NCBI GenBank assembly: GCA_946627905.1
Contig: CAMOVY010000020.1
Span: 1 to 11,793, forward strand
Reading direction: 5' to 3'
DNA: 11,793 nt
Source of the DNA: an uncultured Clostridia bacterium
GTDB lineage: Bacteria; Bacillota; Clostridia; Christensenellales; Borkfalkiaceae
The first letter of the stretch is position 1, and each line of letters starts with the position of its first letter. The notes under the pieces are model-generated. The model was not told where the DNA came from and did no database searches. It saw only the letters and a program-made list of their open reading frames with translations. Shown one piece after another: positions 6,412-11,793 of this stretch. The position numbers and the translations under genes are program-made.

Positions 6412-7287
6412 ATGATAGACTTTATAGTGAACCCGCTTGCGGGCGGAAAAAACGGCAAAAAAATAAAACGCGCGCTGCCGCTCATTGAAAAAAGGCTGAA
6501 AAACGACGGCACGTCTTACACATTTCATTACACGGAATATTCTAAACACGCTACCGAGATAACTAAAAATTTAATAGCAAGCGGCGCGACGAAAATAGTC
6601 GTCGTGGGCGGCGACGGCACTTTGCACGAAGTGCTTAACGGCTTTTCCGATTTCGATAAAGTGGCTTTGGGCGTTATACCCTGCGGCACGGGCAACGATT
6701 TCGCAAACGCCGTCAAAATCCCCGAAGACCCGATTAAGGCGCTTGAAATAATTTTAAAAAACAACCCGCAGTTTACCGATTTTATGCAGATGCCGACCGT
6801 GCGCGGGTTAAATATCATAGGTATGGGGTTGGACGTGGACGTTCTGCGGGCTTACGAAAAATGCAAACGGAAAACCAAACTTACCTATACTTTATGTCTT
6901 ATTAAAAGCCTTTTTAAGTTCGGATATTCGGAGTTTGACGTGGTAGCGGACGGAAAAACTACCGAACATTACCGTTCGATTATAGCGGCGGTCTCTAACG
7001 GGCACAGATACGGCGGCGGTATCGCCATATGCCCGACTGCCGACCCCGCTGACAATAAACTAGACTTTGTCGCAATGAAAGAAATAAAGGGGCTTAAACT
7101 TATCGGGGCGTTTTTAAAACTCAAAAAGGGCAAAATCCTTACTTTGCCCCAAGCCGTGCATTTCAATATGCGGGAAATAAATATTGACGCGGGCGAACAT
7201 TACACGGTACAAGTCGACGGGCAGTTATACGAAGATATTCCTTTTGACGTAAAAATCGTATCCGACACCCTGCGGTTTTTCAGATAA
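6412..7287 (+). CDS. Diacylglycerol kinase family lipid kinase
   Basis: Members phosphorylate diacylglycerol or related lipids with ATP at the cytoplasmic face of the membrane, returning them to phospholipid synthesis. The 291-residue protein has the family's usual length. It starts MIDFIVNPLAGGKNGKK, the glycine loop of the fold, and has the nucleotide-binding motif VVVGGDGTLHEVLNG (63-77) and PCGTGNDFA (90-98). The second domain has SNGHRYGGGI (195-204), CPTADPADNKLD (207-218) and VQVDGQLYED (266-275). In the last motif the usual DGE reads DGQ. AAGGGA lies 5-6 bases before the ATG. The gene stands alone on the plus strand and ends in a strong terminator. Homologues include YegS- and DgkB-like kinases, and the true lipid substrate cannot be told from the sequence. 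Confidence 0.9.
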   Translation: MIDFIVNPLAGGKNGKKIKRALPLIEKRLKNDGTSYTFHYTEYSKHATEITKNLIASGATKIVVVGGDGTLHEVLNGFSDFDKVALGVIPCGTGNDFANAVKIPEDPIKALEIILKNNPQFTDFMQMPTVRGLNIIGMGLDVDVLRAYEKCKRKTKLTYTLCLIKSLFKFGYSEFDVVADGKTTEHYRSIIAAVSNGHRYGGGIAICPTADPADNKLDFVAMKEIKGLKLIGAFLKLKKGKILTLPQAVHFNMREINIDAGEHYTVQVDGQLYEDIPFDVKIVSDTLRFFR

Positions 7288-7305
7288 TAAACATTTAAAT
7301 AAATT

Positions 7306-7341
7306 AACCCCCGCGCGCTAAATAAAGCGCGCGGGGGTTTT
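7306..7341 (+). terminator. G+C-rich intrinsic terminator
   Basis: A perfect 14-bp stem (7306-7319 with 7326-7339), core CCCCCGCGCGCT/AGCGCGCGGGGG, closes a 6-base AAATAA loop and is followed by TTTT. It ends the lipid kinase transcript and, as it lies between convergent genes, probably also serves nrdD-trxB from the other side, although the U-tract in that direction is interrupted by A. Confidence 0.92.
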
Positions 7342-7374
7342 ATCTTTTGTAAAATCAACTAAAATAATAAAACT

Positions 7375-8283
7375 TTAAAGGCTTTCAACGTAAAGCGAAG
7401 CGTTGGTTGCCGCGACGCCGCCGTCTGCAACCGCGGTTATAACTTGCCTTACCGCTTTTGTTCTGCAATCACCCGCGACGAAAAGTCCTTCCGTCTTGGT
7501 CCTACAACTCTCGTCCGCTATTATATACCCTTCTTTATCAAGGTCGACTAAATTACTGAACGCCTTATTATCGGGTATCTGCCCTATCGCCACGAATACC
7601 GCGGGTATTTCGTGAGTGCGAATATTGCCGTCTTTATCCTTATACTCTACGGCTTTAAGTTCGGTATCGCCTATAAAGTCCTGCACGGCAACTTCTTTCA
7701 CCCATTCTATATTATCTTTAGCAAGCGCCGCTTTTTGCAAACTCTTATCCCCAAACAATCTATCGAAAAGTGTATATAAATACACTTTTTTGCAGTAAGA
7801 CGAGAGCAAAATCGCATATTGAAGCGCGGTGTTTGCGTCGCCTATAACCATAACTTCTTTGCCTTTATAAAACGCACCGTCGCAAATAGCGCAATAATAT
7901 ACGCCTTTGCCGACTAAATCGTCCCGTTCGGACTTGGTGCGAAGATGCTTGTGTTTAACGCCCGCGGCGATTATAACGCTTTTCGCCTGATACTCTTTAT
8001 ATTCGGTTTTAACGGTGAAAACCCCGTCCGCCTTATCTATTCCTACGACCTTTTCTATCTCGAAATCCGCGCCCAAAGCCGTTATCTGTTCGAAAAGGTT
8101 GTCCGCAAACTGTTCGCCGCTTATTTCTTTTATAGACGGATAATTTTCTAAACGCGGAGACGTTGCTATCTGCCCGCCTAAACTCTCGCTCTCAAGTAAA
8201 AGCACGCTTTTGCCGTTCCGCAAAGAATACAGGCAGGCGGTCATCCCTGCGGCGCCGCCGCCCACTACTATAATATCGTACAT
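7375..8283 (-). CDS. trxB: Thioredoxin reductase-like flavoprotein, atypical NADPH site
   Basis: Thioredoxin reductases pass electrons through FAD and a dithiol to thioredoxin or related redoxins. The 302-residue protein has normal length. FAD-binding motifs are VVGGGAAGMTA (6-16) and LFVAGDCRTKAVRQVITA (267-284), and the redox site is YYCAICDGAFYKG with C131 and C134. In the second nucleotide-binding domain, however, the usual GGGDSA reads GDANTA (148-153), and the HRRxxxR stretch that grips the phosphate of NADPH is absent, with YLYTLFDRLFGDK (168-180) in its place. Pyridine-nucleotide-independent relatives that use ferredoxin have lost the same motifs, so NADPH use is doubtful here. The ATG shares its A-T-G with the TGA of nrdD (one-base overlap), so translation is probably coupled and the protein likely serves NrdD and its fused redoxin. 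Confidence 0.88.
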   Translation of the reverse strand: MYDIIVVGGGAAGMTACLYSLRNGKSVLLLESESLGGQIATSPRLENYPSIKEISGEQFADNLFEQITALGADFEIEKVVGIDKADGVFTVKTEYKEYQAKSVIIAAGVKHKHLRTKSERDDLVGKGVYYCAICDGAFYKGKEVMVIGDANTALQYAILLSSYCKKVYLYTLFDRLFGDKSLQKAALAKDNIEWVKEVAVQDFIGDTELKAVEYKDKDGNIRTHEIPAVFVAIGQIPDNKAFSNLVDLDKEGYIIADESCRTKTEGLFVAGDCRTKAVRQVITAVADGGVAATNASLYVESL

Positions 8284-10661
8284 CAGTTAACGCTCTCTAT
8301 ATATTTTCTTATTTCGCTCGCGTTGTCGTAGGAACGCACTTTATCGCCTTCGGGAACTAAAAGCGTAGGCGCTTTTTTAACGCCGTACTTTAAGGTCGTT
8401 TCCTTATCTTCTTCCGCGTTTACGGTCGTATATTTGATACCCGCTTTATCAAGCATCATTTTACTCGTTTTGCAGTTGGGGCAACCGTTTCTCGTAAACA
8501 GTACGGGAACGGATAACACGTCCGCTTCGTCCACCTTTTTCGCGCACGATTTCACGTCGCAAGAAGATTTATCTTTAACATTTAAGTGCGAATTCGCTAC
8601 GTCGTACACTTTTCTGTCGGCAAATTCCGCGCGCTTACCGTCGTTCCAGTTCTGAACGGGGCGGTAATAGCCGGTAATTCTGCTGTAAACTTCGGTAGTC
8701 TTACCGCATACGGGGCATTTATATACTTCGCCCGCGATATAGCCGTGGTCCGCACACACCGAATAGGTAGGCGACATTGTATAGTACGGCAGTTTGTAGT
8801 TTTCAGCAATCTTGCGGACAAGATTTGCCGCCGCCTTCCAGTCGGGCAGTTTCTGTCCAAGGAAAGCGTGGAATACCGTACCCGACGTATACAGCGTCTG
8901 CAATTCGTCCTGAATATCGAGCGCCGAGAAAATATCTTCGGTAAAGCCTACGGGCAAGTGCGAACTGTTGGTATAGTACGGCGCTTTGTCCGCGTCCGAC
9001 GCCGTGATTATATCGGGATAGCGCTTTACGTCGTGCTTCGCTAAACGGAAAGAAGTGGATTCCGCAGGCGTTGCTTCTAAGTTGTAAAGGTCGCCGTAAA
9101 GTTCCTGATAATCGGAAAGTTTGTTGCGCATAAAGTTCAAAACGTTTTTGGTAAAGGTCTGCGCTTCTTCGTGCGTTAAATCTTTGGCTATCCATTTGGC
9201 GTTGCGGCAGGCTTCGTTCATACCGACGAGACCTATCGTCGAGAAATGGTTTGCAAACGTGCCTAAATAACGCTTGGTGTATGGATAAAGCCCCGCTTCT
9301 AAAAGTTTGGTTATGGTGTCGCGCTTAACTTTTAAAGAACGCGCCGAAATGTCCATAAGGTGCTTTAATCTGTCGTAGAATTCGTCTTCGGTCTTTGAAA
9401 GATACGCTATTCTCGGCATATTGATGGTTACAACGCCGACAGAACCCGTGCTTTCGCCGCTGCCGAAGAACCCGCCCGATTTTTTACGGAGTTCACGCAA
9501 GTCAAGGCGCAGTCTGCAGCACATACTTCTTACGTCCGACGGTTCCATATCCGAATTTATATAGTTTGAAAAGTACGGAGTGCCGTATTTTGCCGTCATT
9601 TCAAACAGCAGTTTGTTGTTTTCGGTTTCCGACCAGTCGAAATCGCGGGTTATGGAATAAGTCGGTATCGGGTACTGAAAGCCCCTGCCGTTCGCGTCGC
9701 CTTCTATCATTATTTCGATAAAGGCTTTGTTTACCATATCCATTTCTTTCTTGCAGTCCTTATACTTAAACGGCATCTCCTTGCCGCCGACTATCGCGTT
9801 CATTTCCGCTAAATCGTTAGGAACGGTCCAGTCAAGAGTAACGTTGGTAAACGGCGACTGCGTGCCCCATCTCGACGGAGTGTTAACGCCGTAAATAAAG
9901 GACTGTATGCACTGTTTAACTTCTTTATAGGTAAGATTATCCGCTTTTACGAAAGGCGCGAGATAAGTATCGAAGGAGGAGAACGCCTGCGCGCCTGCCC
10001 ACTCGTTCTGCATAATGCCTAAAAAGTTGACCATCTGGTTGCAGAGCGTGGAAAGATGCGCCGCGGGCGAAGACGTGATTTTGCCGGGGACGCCGCCCAA
10101 GCCTTCCTGTATAAGTTGTTTTAAAGACCAGCCCGCGCAATAGCCCGTAAGCATAGATAAATCGTGAATATGAATATCGGCGTTGCGGTGCGCGGCGGCA
10201 ATCTCTTCGTCGTACACTTCGGTCAGCCAGTAGTTAGCGGTAACCGCGCCCGAGTTGGAAAGAATAAGCCCGCCGACGGAATACGTTACCGTGGAGTTTT
10301 CTTTAACGCGCCAGTCGGCGACTTTCAGGTAATCGTCAACGACTTTTTTGTAGTCGACGACGGTGTTAGCGATATTACGGACCTTTTCCCTTTGTTTACG
10401 GTAAAGTATATAACTCTTGGCAACGTTAACGTAGCCCGCCTGAATTAAAACGACTTCAACGCTATCCTGTATATCTTCAACGGAAATAACGTTTTCCTTT
10501 ATCTTCTCCGAAAAATTAGCGGCAACGCGAAGCGTAAGCATATTCAAAATATCGGCGGTATAATTTACCCCGTTCGCGTTAAAAGCCTTTGAAATCGCCG
10601 TGGAAATCTTGCTCATATCGAATTCTACAAGTTTTCCGTCTCTCTTTTTTACCTGAAACAT
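8283..10661 (-). CDS. nrdD: Anaerobic (class III) ribonucleotide reductase with glutaredoxin-like domain
   Basis: NrdD converts ribonucleotides (normally triphosphates) to deoxyribonucleotides using an oxygen-sensitive glycyl radical. The 792-residue protein has an ATP-cone regulatory domain (about 1-95, FQVKKRDGKLVEFD), conserved core pieces NTPSRWGTQSPFTNVTLDW (260-278), MCCRLRLD (380-387) and TGSVGVVTINMPRI (405-418), and NLEATPAESTSFRLAK. A zinc site is formed by C636, H639, C649 and C652, next to the glycyl radical loop SRITGYYRPVQNW with G664. After a linker containing C701 and C706, residues 715-792 form a thioredoxin/glutaredoxin-like domain with CPNC (C727, C730) and APTLLVP. The ATG 10659-10661 has AAGGAG upstream; a longer frame to 10730 begins at the TTG of the -35 box. 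No nrdG activase gene lies nearby. The fused redoxin suggests protein dithiols, not formate, as reductant. Confidence 0.95.
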   Translation of the reverse strand: MFQVKKRDGKLVEFDMSKISTAISKAFNANGVNYTADILNMLTLRVAANFSEKIKENVISVEDIQDSVEVVLIQAGYVNVAKSYILYRKQREKVRNIANTVVDYKKVVDDYLKVADWRVKENSTVTYSVGGLILSNSGAVTANYWLTEVYDEEIAAAHRNADIHIHDLSMLTGYCAGWSLKQLIQEGLGGVPGKITSSPAAHLSTLCNQMVNFLGIMQNEWAGAQAFSSFDTYLAPFVKADNLTYKEVKQCIQSFIYGVNTPSRWGTQSPFTNVTLDWTVPNDLAEMNAIVGGKEMPFKYKDCKKEMDMVNKAFIEIMIEGDANGRGFQYPIPTYSITRDFDWSETENNKLLFEMTAKYGTPYFSNYINSDMEPSDVRSMCCRLRLDLRELRKKSGGFFGSGESTGSVGVVTINMPRIAYLSKTEDEFYDRLKHLMDISARSLKVKRDTITKLLEAGLYPYTKRYLGTFANHFSTIGLVGMNEACRNAKWIAKDLTHEEAQTFTKNVLNFMRNKLSDYQELYGDLYNLEATPAESTSFRLAKHDVKRYPDIITASDADKAPYYTNSSHLPVGFTEDIFSALDIQDELQTLYTSGTVFHAFLGQKLPDWKAAANLVRKIAENYKLPYYTMSPTYSVCADHGYIAGEVYKCPVCGKTTEVYSRITGYYRPVQNWNDGKRAEFADRKVYDVANSHLNVKDKSSCDVKSCAKKVDEADVLSVPVLFTRNGCPNCKTSKMMLDKAGIKYTTVNAEEDKETTLKYGVKKAPTLLVPEGDKVRSYDNASEIRKYIESVN

Positions 10662-10701
10662 TTTCTTTCTCCTTCCCTTACGTAAAAATCGGTATGGTTT
10701 T

Positions 10702-10730
10702 ACTATACCACACAGTAAACCACAAGTCAA
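10702..10730 (-). promoter_or_regulatory. Promoter of nrdD-trxB
   Basis: On the minus strand TTGACT (10725-10730), a 17-base spacer and TATAGT (10702-10707) form a strong sigma-A-type promoter. Transcription would start near 10695, leaving a leader of about 35 bases. Two NrdR-like boxes lie directly upstream of the -35. Confidence 0.75.
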
Positions 10731-10737
10731 TAGTTTT

Positions 10738-10753
10738 TTACAAAATATTGTAA
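10738..10753. promoter_or_regulatory. NrdR box, proximal
   Basis: TTACAAAATATTGTAA is a 16-base palindrome-like site 7 bases upstream of the nrdD -35. It matches the published NrdR-box pattern acaCwAtATaTwGtgt at 11 of 16 positions, including the central core. NrdR is the zinc-finger ATP-cone repressor of ribonucleotide reductase genes. Confidence 0.65.
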
Positions 10754-10769
10754 AATTTTTTTATCGCCA

Positions 10770-10785
10770 CCACAACATATTGTGG
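10770..10785. promoter_or_regulatory. NrdR box, distal
   Basis: CCACAACATATTGTGG matches the NrdR-box pattern at 13 of 16 positions. Its centre is 32 bp from the centre of the proximal box, about three helical turns, which is the spacing typical of paired NrdR boxes. Confidence 0.75.
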
Positions 10786-10793
10786 TTAAGGAT

Positions 10794-10827
10794 AAAAAAT
10801 CCCCTTCCGCCAAAATCGACGGAAGGG
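10794..10827 (-). terminator. Intrinsic terminator of the small membrane protein gene
   Basis: A perfect 8-bp stem CCCTTCCG/CGGAAGGG (10802-10809 with 10820-10827) with a 10-base loop is followed on the minus strand by GGATTTTTT. It lies 28 bases after the stop of the small membrane protein gene and insulates the nrdD control region. Confidence 0.85.
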
Positions 10828-10855
10828 AACGCCTTTTGTAATTGTTCGGTTTTCC

Positions 10856-11077
10856 TTAAACGTTGAGCAAACGGAAGATCTCTTTATTCATAATCATGAA
10901 AATCAAGTCGAGAATCCAGATAATATTCCAACCAAAGAAGATACGTATAATCGCCGCAACGTATTTACCTTCCTGAAATCTGGTTATAATCCCGCAAATC
11001 CACGACGTAGGCGGAATAATCGCGAGAATTAAACTCACAATCCAATCAAGACCGAAATAATCTTTCTTTGAAGCCAT
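10856..11077 (-). CDS. Small two- or three-helix membrane protein
   Basis: The 73-residue protein starts at the ATG 11075-11077, 7 bases after a full AGGAGGT; a frame from 11086 would begin with a GTG inside that ribosome binding site. It begins MASKKDYFGLDW and has hydrophobic segments at about residues 12-31 (containing AIIPPTSWICG) and 41-63 (FFGWNIIWILDLIFMI), with a short RFQEGKY polar turn between them. The W-x-L-D-L-I ending of the second helix resembles the end of TM2-domain proteins, but the first half does not fit well, so I leave the family open. It has its own promoter and terminator and stands alone. The strong expression signals support a real gene; its function is unknown. Confidence 0.8.
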   Translation of the reverse strand: MASKKDYFGLDWIVSLILAIIPPTSWICGIITRFQEGKYVAAIIRIFFGWNIIWILDLIFMIMNKEIFRLLNV

Positions 11078-11117
11078 AAACGACACCTCCTAACAAAAAA
11101 AATTTATTGTTAAATTT

Positions 11118-11146
11118 ATTATACATTATTTTTGCGGTGTTGTAAA
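11118..11146 (-). promoter_or_regulatory. Promoter of the small membrane protein gene
   Basis: On the minus strand TTTACA (11141-11146), a 17-base spacer and a perfect TATAAT (11118-11123) form a strong promoter about 27 bases before the AGGAGGT ribosome binding site. Confidence 0.75.
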
Positions 11147-11202
11147 TAAAAAGTTCGGAAATTTTTAAAATAATATTTTTTGCAATAAACGTATAAATTC
11201 GT

Positions 11203-11231
11203 TTGCAATTTTAAAGTAAATATATTAAAAT
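11203..11231 (+). promoter_or_regulatory. Possible promoter of tRNA-Ser
   Basis: TTGCAA (11203-11208), a 17-base spacer and TAAAAT (11226-11231) point toward the tRNA gene, which would then have about 80 bases of 5' leader. A 17-base palindrome lies at the predicted start point. The region is A+T-rich, so chance matches are possible. Confidence 0.35.
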
Positions 11232-11317
11232 AATTATCAGACTGATAATAACCGCCCGCAAGGTCAAGAAATAATCGGTAGATTGTTTCGCGGACAAAAA
11301 AGGGCGAGCGACGACGA

Positions 11318-11405
11318 GGAGAGATGTCAGAGTGGTCTAACGTGCCCGCTTGGAAAGCGAGTATACCGAAAGGTATCGGAGGTTCGAATCCTCTTCTCTC
11401 CGCCA
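11318..11405 (+). tRNA. tRNA-Ser (anticodon GGA)
   Basis: The 88-base gene has a perfect acceptor stem GGAGAGA/TCTCTCC (11318-11324 with 11395-11401), discriminator G and an encoded CCA (11403-11405). The anticodon loop TTGGAAA places GGA at 11352-11354, reading UCC/UCU serine codons. The long variable arm typical of serine tRNA is a perfect ATACC-GAAA-GGTAT (11363-11376), and the T arm has TTCGAAT with a 5-bp stem. Two stem positions are A-C mismatches: A12-C23 in the D stem (11329, 11341) and C28-A42 in the anticodon stem (11346, 11360). A tyrosine recombinase gene faces its 3' end, so this gene is probably an integration site. Confidence 0.93.
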
Positions 11406-11460
11406 AAACACTATATATTGTAGATTTATTTATTATATAAACGCAGTATATAGTGTTTTA
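11405..11460 (+). terminator. A+T-rich inverted repeat after tRNA-Ser
   Basis: A perfect 13-bp inverted repeat, AAAACACTATATA (11405-11417) and TATATAGTGTTTT (11447-11459), begins at the last base of the CCA end and is followed by ATTTT. With its 29-base loop it probably ends tRNA transcription, and it could also stop the integrase transcript from the other side. A role at the element end is also possible. Confidence 0.5.
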
Positions 11461-11479
11461 TTTTCCGAAAAAATCGACT

Positions 11480-11501
11480 TTTTGGGGAAATTTTGGGGAA
11501 A
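11480..11501. repeat. Two tandem 11-bp direct repeats
   Basis: TTTTGGGGAAA occurs twice back to back (11480-11490 and 11491-11501) between the tRNA gene and the integrase stop. Short direct repeats near an attachment site are often arm-type binding sites of tyrosine recombinases; this role is an inference. Confidence 0.6.
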
Positions 11502-11524
11502 GATTTTAGGCTTTTCGCTTTACA

Positions 11525-11793
11525 TTATATAATGTATTTTAATTTAACGGCTTGCTCTTTTTGGAATTCCATCGAAAAATGCGTGTAAACGCTGCTCGTA
11601 ATATTTCCTAAACTGTGCCCTGTCCATACTGCCACAAGTTCGTTATCCACTCCGCACTCTCTTGCCCTTGTGGTAAACGTGTGCCGCAAATCTTTTAGCG
11701 TGTGATTAGGACATAACTCGCTGAAATCGTCGCACAATGCCTGTTGATTTACCTTTTTAGGTTTTCCGTCGGCATAAGGCTTATACATCGGAA
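11525..11793 (-). CDS. Tyrosine recombinase (integrase), C-terminal part
   Basis: Such integrases insert and excise phages and other mobile elements at specific sites. Only the last 88 codons are in the window, and the gene continues past the right edge. The catalytic domain shows HTLKDLRHTFTTRA (arginine codon at 11684-11686, histidine next to it), VWTGHSLGN (histidine at 11615-11617) and the nucleophile in SVYTHF (tyrosine at 11585-11587). In the HxLRH box the first position is Lys, not the common His. The C-terminus ends KLKYII; the TAA stop lies inside a 16-base palindrome. The gene points toward the tRNA-Ser 120 bases away, the usual arrangement for an element integrated at a tRNA 3' end, so the mobile element should extend to the right. 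Confidence 0.92.
   Translation of the reverse strand, partial: PMYKPYADGKPKKVNQQALCDDFSELCPNHTLKDLRHTFTTRARECGVDNELVAVWTGHSLGNITSSVYTHFSMEFQKEQAVKLKYII

Noticed and set aside
8586..9195. Overlapping frames of 87-152 codons on both strands inside nrdD
   Set aside because: They are shadows of nrdD; none has family motifs or a ribosome binding site, and nrdD is conserved along its full length.
10662..10730. A 23-residue N-terminal extension of NrdD
   Set aside because: Its start codon is the TTG of the -35 box, the transcript would begin downstream of it, and the ATG at 10661 has a strong ribosome binding site and fits the family start.
11119..11406. A 95-codon minus-strand frame starting MAERRGFEPPIPFGI
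   Set aside because: It runs antisense through the tRNA-Ser gene; this kind of protein start is a well-known false prediction from tRNA genes.

Overview
The window looks like chromosomal DNA of an anaerobic low-to-moderate G+C Gram-positive bacterium, most likely an uncultured member of the Clostridia. The evidence is the rpsF-ssb-rpsR operon with a zinc-type (C+) S18, strong AGGAGG-type ribosome binding sites, sigma-A-like TTGACA/TATAAT promoters, an oxygen-sensitive class III ribonucleotide reductase, and no outer-membrane genes. The exact lineage cannot be read from the sequence.

Layout from left to right. (1) The left edge holds the start of a minus-strand two-helix membrane protein (1-223). 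Upstream of it is a roughly 350-base gene-free stretch with two minus-strand promoters, several hairpins and a possible small RNA. (2) A minus-strand operon rpsF-ssb-rpsR (577-1629) has a structured leader and ends in a strong terminator. (3) A 1027-residue minus-strand membrane-anchored protein (1767-4850) is built from about twelve 44-47-residue repeats, some almost identical at the DNA level. (4) Upstream of it is a CCA-adding/poly(A)-polymerase-type nucleotidyltransferase with an HD domain (4913-6280), apparently read from a leaderless or near-leaderless mRNA. (5) Divergently, on the plus strand, lies a diacylglycerol kinase family lipid kinase (6412-7287) ending in a G+C-rich terminator. 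(6) A minus-strand operon nrdD-trxB (7375-10661) follows. The anaerobic ribonucleotide reductase carries its own C-terminal glutaredoxin-like domain, and the next gene, overlapping by one base, is a thioredoxin-reductase-like flavoprotein. The promoter has two NrdR-box-like palindromes with centres 32 bp apart. (7) A small membrane protein (10856-11077) follows. (8) At the right edge lies a tRNA-Ser(GGA) gene, and facing it the 3' end of a tyrosine recombinase gene that runs off the window. This is the typical edge of an element integrated at a tRNA gene.

How the parts work together. The nrdD-trxB pair reads as a self-contained deoxynucleotide-making unit: glycyl radical reductase, fused redoxin, and a flavoprotein to re-reduce the redoxin, under predicted NrdR control. 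The flavoprotein lacks the usual NADPH-binding signatures, so its electron donor may be something else, such as ferredoxin. This is the most interesting biochemical hint in the window. The radical-generating activase NrdG is not in the window. The other points to follow are the repeat protein, which appears to have grown by recent tandem duplication, the tRNA-Ser/integrase junction, and the possible small RNA near the left edge.
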